A stretch of 8,835 nt of DNA from Candidatus Aenigmatarchaeota archaeon (GTDB lineage Archaea; Aenigmatarchaeota; Aenigmatarchaeia; Aenigmatarchaeales; Aenigmatarchaeaceae): the NCBI GenBank assembly GCA_011773475.1, contig WVXN01000042.1, forward strand, positions 324 to 9,158. The letters are read 5' to 3'. A program made the translations under genes and the position numbers. The notes beneath the pieces are model-generated. The model did not search any database. It saw only the letters and a program-made list of their open reading frames with translations, and was not told where the DNA came from. Below are positions 5,212 through 8,835 of this stretch, in pieces (position 1 is the first letter of the stretch; every line of letters starts with the position of its first letter).

Positions 5212-6981
5212 TTATTTTTCCAAAATTGCCCTTATTCTTCTTACACCTGAAGAAATACTCTTTTCTTTAACTATTTTAAATTTACCAAGTTCTTTTGTAT
5301 TCTTTACATGCGGTCCACTACATATTTCTAAAGAAAAATCTCCTATAGAATAAACAAAAATCTTTTCTCCATATTTTTGCTCGAAAACAGCCTGAGCTCC
5401 CATTTTTTTTGCTTCATCAAGTGTTGTTTCCTTTCTCTTAACAGGAAGAGCTTTCTTTATTTGTTCGTTAACTAGATCCTCAACATCTTTTATTTCTTTA
5501 TCTGTCAATCCTCTATCAAAATTGAAATCAAATCTTAATCTCTCCGGTGTTATGTTAGAACCTTTTTGTATAATATCTCTTTTTTTCAGAACTCTTCTCA
5601 ATGCTTCGTTAAGTAAATGTGTTGCAGTATGTAATTTTACTGTCTGTTCTGAGGTGTCAGCCAATCCACTACCGAATTTTTTTTCAGCGCCGACCCTAGA
5701 TATCTTCTGATGTTTTTTAAATTCCTCTTCGAATCCATTTTCATCAACATCAATACCAATTTCTTTTCCAAGCTCCTTTGTCATTTCTATGGGGAATCCA
5801 TAACTCTGAAATAGTAGAAATGCATTCTTACCATCGATATTTTTCAAATTTTTAGCAATCTCATTGAATTTTCTTAAACCTTTTGCTAGTGTTTTTCTAA
5901 ATCTCATTTCTTCTTTTTTCATTTCATTAAGAATGAACTCTTCGTTTTCTTTCAGATATGAATAATCTTTAGAATGAATTTTTATAATGATTTTTGAAAG
6001 CTCACTGAGAAAATCTTTTTCTATTCCTAAACTTTTTCCATGTCTTATTGCCCTTCTTATTAATCTCCTGAGAATATAACCTTGTTCTACATTCTTTGGT
6101 ACTATTTTTTCAGCTAGAATAAAAGTTGCAGCACGTATATGATCTGCAATAATCCTTATGGATTTTTCCTGTTTTTCATTTGTTATTTTTGAAATTTTCT
6201 TTAACATATCAACAATTGGTTTGAATTCTTCTATTTCATAGACACTATTTTTTCCTTGTAGGACAGCAATTGTTCTTTCAACTCCCATTCCAGTATCAAC
6301 ATTCTTTTGATCTAACAATTCGTATTTACCTTCTGCTGTTTTGTTATACTCCATGAAAACATCGTTCCATATTTCAAAATATTTTCCACAAGGACAACTT
6401 GGTTTACAATCTTTTTCACAAGATTTTTTTCCAGTATCATAAAACATTTCAGTATCAGGCCCACAAGGTCCTGTTTCACCAGCAGGTCCCCACCAATTCT
6501 CCTTTTTTGATAAATAGAAAATTCTTTCTTTCGGAATACCGAGACTCTGCCAAATTCTAGCACTCTCTTCATCTCTAGGAACATTCTCATCACCTTCAAA
6601 AACACTAACATATATTCTATTTTTGTCCAAACCAAGCCAATTCTTACTTGTTAAGAATTCAAGACTCCAAGTGATAGCCTCTTTTTTAAAATAATCTCCC
6701 AAGGACCAATTACCGAGCATTTCAAAAAAACTTAAATGAAAATTATTACCAACTTCATCTATATCACTAGTCCTAAAACATTTTTGTAAATTCACAAGCC
6801 TTTTTCCTTGGGGATGTGGCTGACCTAATAAAAAAGGAACTAAAGGATGCATACCAGCTGTTGTGAACAGAACAGTGGGATCATTCTCTGGAATAAGTGA
6901 AACATTCGGAATGAATTTGTGTCCCTTTTGTTTGAAAAATTCTATGTATAGCTTTTTTAAATTATCTGAATTTAAAACCAT
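5212..6981 (-). CDS. alaS: Alanyl-tRNA synthetase, short bacterial/Patescibacteria-like form without the C-Ala domain
   Basis: It charges tRNA-Ala with alanine and should clear mischarged Ser/Gly. The class II catalytic core shows GHKFIPNVSLIPENDPTVLF (20-39), motif 2 FFEMLGNWSLGDYF (85-98), a Cys cluster C188/C192/C196/C198 and motif 3 GMGVERT (231-237). The tRNA-recognition helices include GYILRRLIRRAIRHG (301-315). The editing domain has its zinc ligands in HTATH (H451, H455) and CSGPH (C554, H558). The protein stops at 589, right after the editing domain; usual bacterial and archaeal enzymes are about 870-900 aa with a C-Ala/DHHA1 domain. No continuation is seen in the 66 nt before the next gene, so this is not a visible frameshift. 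The N-terminus lacks the archaeal-type leader domain. The wording ('TTAGMHPLVPFLLG', 'EMFYDTGK') matches what I recall of Patescibacteria enzymes. Confidence 0.95.
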   Translation of the reverse strand: MVLNSDNLKKLYIEFFKQKGHKFIPNVSLIPENDPTVLFTTAGMHPLVPFLLGQPHPQGKRLVNLQKCFRTSDIDEVGNNFHLSFFEMLGNWSLGDYFKKEAITWSLEFLTSKNWLGLDKNRIYVSVFEGDENVPRDEESARIWQSLGIPKERIFYLSKKENWWGPAGETGPCGPDTEMFYDTGKKSCEKDCKPSCPCGKYFEIWNDVFMEYNKTAEGKYELLDQKNVDTGMGVERTIAVLQGKNSVYEIEEFKPIVDMLKKISKITNEKQEKSIRIIADHIRAATFILAEKIVPKNVEQGYILRRLIRRAIRHGKSLGIEKDFLSELSKIIIKIHSKDYSYLKENEEFILNEMKKEEMRFRKTLAKGLRKFNEIAKNLKNIDGKNAFLLFQSYGFPIEMTKELGKEIGIDVDENGFEEEFKKHQKISRVGAEKKFGSGLADTSEQTVKLHTATHLLNEALRRVLKKRDIIQKGSNITPERLRFDFNFDRGLTDKEIKDVEDLVNEQIKKALPVKRKETTLDEAKKMGAQAVFEQKYGEKIFVYSIGDFSLEICSGPHVKNTKELGKFKIVKEKSISSGVRRIRAILEK

Positions 6982-7012
6982 TACAACACTTTTATCTAAT
7001 GATTATCAATTT

Positions 7013-7022
7013 ATTATATATT
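7013..7022 (-). promoter_or_regulatory. TATA box of alaS
   Basis: On the minus strand AATATATAAT is centred about 36 nt before the alaS ATG, so the transcript would have a leader of roughly 10 nt. No Shine-Dalgarno is visible in that leader. Confidence 0.5.
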
Positions 7023-7074
7023 GTTCTTTAGTATAAGAACTAAATAGAATTAAAACTACAAAAAATTATCTATT

Positions 7075-7094
7075 AAAAATAAAAAATGAAAAAA
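7075..7094 (-). terminator. U-tract terminator after the surface protein gene
   Basis: Directly after the TAG stop (7097-7095) the minus strand carries T6, CA, T6, A, T5. Such U-rich tracts without a hairpin terminate archaeal transcription. This separates the surface protein gene from alaS, whose TATA box follows within about 55 nt. Confidence 0.65.
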
Positions 7095-8645
7095 CTACTT
7101 TCTAAACCATAGTTCCCAAGCTATTAGCACTAAAGCTGCAACTGCTATTATGACAATTCCAAGATTCAATAGATTCTTTGATATTCCTACAAAACCTGTT
7201 GGAGGTGCTCCAAGATTTAGATCAATATTTCTTGATGTTGTTATCCCTTCAGTTGAAGTTGCTATCAAATCTATTTTTCTTGATTCAGTTTCGTTTTCAG
7301 GAACACTCAATACTATTAAGAAGTCTCTTGAAGTTCCTGCTTCAAGTGTAATTTTAAATGGATAAATCGTTATCCACTCACTTGGAATTCCCATTGTCGA
7401 TAAACTCACATCAGTTAAATCTGTTGTTCCAACATTGTTTAATGTTACTATAAATGTTTCATTTGAACCAGGAGCCATTGTTACAATATCTTCACATTCT
7501 ATGTTCATTTCTTCTAAAGGAGCTGTTGGTTCAACTGGTATGACTTCCTCTTCCTCCTCTTCAGGAACCTCTTCTGGTACTTCTTCAGGAACTTCCTCTT
7601 CCTCTTCTTCCGGTGGTGTGACAGGAGGTACACCAGATTTTACATTTAAAGTTGTTCCATCAACTACTGAGTTATAAATTCCAGTTACAGTCCATATTCC
7701 TTCTTTTTCAGTTGTATAAACATTTTTATCCCAACTTCCACCAGCTTCTGAATCTATACCCCATGTTGTCATTCCTGTAACATCAAATTTATTATCAAAT
7801 TTGTCTTTTCCTTCTGCTTCAAATGTTATTGAACTTCCTGGACTTACTTCAGAACCTTCAGGACTTATGGTTATTGATATTGCAGACCCAGGTTCAACAT
7901 TTGTTATAATTGATTGTTTTGTAATTTTGGAAGTCCAATCAGTAACAGTGAATGTTTGATCTCCTATTGTTTTGTAAGTTACTAAGAATTCTCTAGAACC
8001 TTTGTCTAAACTGGTGAATATGTAATCAGAAGGCAATATTGCTCTTGGATCTGTTGAAGTAAAACTAACTATTCCACTATAATCTGTTTTTACTGTATCA
8101 TCTTCTGCATATGCTTTAACTGTTATTCTAAGAAGATTTCCGGCTTTTGTTTTTTCTGGAACACCAAATATATTGAAATAAGATATTGGAGCTGCTGAAA
8201 CCCTTGTTGTAGATTCTCCTGGAAACTCTCCATCATTTACATCAGTTGTTTTCCAACTCCATTCATATTCTCCTGATTCTGGCGATAAAGCTGTAAAGCC
8301 AAACTCTACAGTTTCTCCAACTCCGATTCCAACACCATCTGTTCTCCATACCATCTTATATGTTTGACCCTCTTTTGTCCATTCTTCGGCTTTCCAACCA
8401 CTTGGTTTAGCTATTGCTATAATATTATAAATTGGTTTTCCATCTGAAGCTTCCGGAACCATTATCTCTACTTTTACAATGTTTTCCCCTTTTGAATTTT
8501 TTACTGACAAATAAAGATCTTTTTCAGTGTTAGCAGTCCATTCAGAAGGATTTAATAGAACTTCTGGTACATGGGCAGCTCTAACTAGTGTTGCTGCAAG
8601 AACTAATGCTAAAAGTGTTATTGGTAATAATTTCATTAATCCCAT
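7095..8645 (-). CDS. Cell-surface protein with Ig-like and NEW3-like domains and a C-terminal membrane anchor
   Basis: This 516-aa protein has a signal peptide (MGLMKLLPITLLALVLAATL, then VRA-A, cleavage around 23-24). The outside part has beta-rich Ig-like modules at about 25-150 and 150-250, and a Big/invasin-like module at about 250-335 (KDKFDNKFDVTGMTTWGI...GIWTVTG). An acidic Glu/Pro/Val linker follows at about 343-368, then a NEW3/APHP-like domain at about 375-475 (VTLNNVGTTDLTDVSLS...PSEWITI). The C-terminus is PTGF (482-485), a membrane helix at about 492-512, and FRK. It probably projects from the envelope as an S-layer-like or adhesion protein. The acidic linker acts as a spacer. 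A second ATG at residue 4 (8636) is an alternative start; the TATA-like box fits either. It is separated from the upstream ribosomal gene by 129 nt and ends in a U-tract. Confidence 0.85.
   Translation of the reverse strand: MGLMKLLPITLLALVLAATLVRAAHVPEVLLNPSEWTANTEKDLYLSVKNSKGENIVKVEIMVPEASDGKPIYNIIAIAKPSGWKAEEWTKEGQTYKMVWRTDGVGIGVGETVEFGFTALSPESGEYEWSWKTTDVNDGEFPGESTTRVSAAPISYFNIFGVPEKTKAGNLLRITVKAYAEDDTVKTDYSGIVSFTSTDPRAILPSDYIFTSLDKGSREFLVTYKTIGDQTFTVTDWTSKITKQSIITNVEPGSAISITISPEGSEVSPGSSITFEAEGKDKFDNKFDVTGMTTWGIDSEAGGSWDKNVYTTEKEGIWTVTGIYNSVVDGTTLNVKSGVPPVTPPEEEEEEVPEEVPEEVPEEEEEEVIPVEPTAPLEEMNIECEDIVTMAPGSNETFIVTLNNVGTTDLTDVSLSTMGIPSEWITIYPFKITLEAGTSRDFLIVLSVPENETESRKIDLIATSTEGITTSRNIDLNLGAPPTGFVGISKNLLNLGIVIIAVAALVLIAWELWFRK
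7543..7611 (-). repeat. Glu/Pro-coding low-complexity repeat inside the surface protein gene
   Basis: On the minus strand this is a run of GAA/GAG codons with three VPEE units (VPEEVPEEVPEE) between two E6 runs. It makes the acidic linker between the Ig-like and NEW3-like domains. Its length is likely to vary between strains through slippage. The opposite strand gives a Ser/Thr/Gly-rich reading frame that is only its shadow. Confidence 0.75.
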
Positions 8646-8669
8646 ACTAACTATTAATATACTAAAAAG

Positions 8670-8677
8670 ATTTAAGC
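8670..8677 (-). promoter_or_regulatory. TATA-like box of the surface protein gene
   Basis: On the minus strand GCTTAAAT is centred about 28 nt before the ATG at 8645, matching the spacing seen at the other leaderless-type starts here. Confidence 0.45.
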
Positions 8678-8694
8678 TTTGTTGAATTTTACTG

Positions 8695-8731
8695 TGTAAT
8701 TGCTACGCATTACAAATTTAGAAAAAATTTT
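8695..8731 (-). terminator. Possible 3' end of the ribosomal stalk mRNA: short hairpin and T-run
   Basis: In the 129-nt gap after the ribosomal gene the minus strand has AAAATTTTTT (8731-8722), a plausible U-tract terminator. Just beyond it is a 6-bp inverted repeat, TGTAAT/ATTACA (8695-8700 and 8709-8714), around 8 nt. The order (T-run before hairpin) is not that of a bacterial terminator, so only the U-tract is a candidate. Confidence 0.3.
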
Positions 8732-8774
8732 AAGCAATTGCCGTATAAGTTGGCTGATTTATAAAATTAAAACA

Positions 8775-8835
8775 TTAACCAAACAAACCAGCCAAACCTT
8801 CTACAGCCTGTTCTGCTCTTTTTTCAACATCTTCT
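8775..8835 (-). CDS. rpl12: Ribosomal stalk protein, C-terminal end (probably P1/L12; L10/P0 possible), runs off the right edge
   Basis: Only the last 19 codons and the TAA (8777-8775) are present: EDVEKRAEQAVEGLAGLFG. Archaeal stalk proteins P1 (L12) and P0 (L10) share a charged helix ending in '...GLGALFG'-type residues, the segment that recruits translation GTPases such as aEF1A and aEF2. The Leu/Phe positions of that tail are kept here (LAGLFG). In archaea the usual order is L11-L1-L10-L12, so the last gene before an unrelated one is most likely L12. The identification rests on a short tail and should be held loosely. It is transcribed toward the surface protein and alaS. Confidence 0.6.
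   Translation of the reverse strand, partial: EDVEKRAEQAVEGLAGLFG

Noticed and set aside
6312..6635. Minus-strand 107-codon open frame inside alaS
   Set aside because: It is an out-of-frame shadow of the well-supported AlaRS catalytic domain.
7435..7677. Plus-strand Ser/Thr/Gly-rich open frame
   Set aside because: It is the complement of the Glu/Pro linker codons in the surface protein gene and has no promoter or ribosome site of its own.

Overview
This AT-rich window looks like a chromosomal segment of an archaeon, most likely of the DPANN type (Woesearchaeota/Pacearchaeota-like). The evidence is: a TATA/TTTAA box about 25-30 nt upstream of most first-gene start codons, which implies leaderless mRNAs; a gene at the right edge whose product ends like archaeal ribosomal stalk proteins (...GLAGLFG); an archaeal-type secreted beta-propeller protein; an archaeal-type glutamate synthase start; and tRNA 3'-end fragments with no encoded CCA. 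The lineage is inferred, since no rRNA or complete marker gene is present.

Left part (1-1704): the 5' part of an FMN-type glutamate synthase gene runs leftward. It shares a short AT-rich divergent promoter region with a complete thioredoxin reductase gene (trxB). A small membrane-anchored protein overlaps the trxB stop by 4 nt, so the two probably form an operon with an extracytoplasmic, perhaps redox-related, role.

Middle (1701-3146): this is the unusual part. Two copies of a module carry an identical 24-nt segment that reads as the 3' end of a tRNA (T-loop, 3' T-stem strand, 3' acceptor strand, discriminator base). Each copy begins at the stop codon of one gene and lies just ahead of the promoter of the next. 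Each is followed by a different sequence that can still fold back on it as a GC-rich hairpin. They flank a 104-aa membrane protein gene and precede an unrecognised 315-aa protein. No complete tRNA and no integrase is present. The arrangement resembles tandem attachment-site scars, or a small tRNA-derived dispersed repeat.

Right part (3175-8835, all on the minus strand): reading leftward from the right edge, the genes are the 3' end of a ribosomal stalk protein gene (probably rpl12), a signal-peptide/C-terminally anchored surface protein with Ig-like and NEW3-like domains, a short bacterial (Patescibacteria-like) alanyl-tRNA synthetase lacking the C-Ala domain, and a secreted beta-propeller protein. 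Each of the last three genes has its own TATA-like box, so they look separately transcribed. The surface protein gene ends in a strong U-tract terminator.

No CRISPR array, transposase or complete tRNA/rRNA gene was seen. The strongest leads are the duplicated tRNA-3'-end modules and the bacterial-type, C-terminally minimal AlaRS beside an archaeal ribosomal gene.
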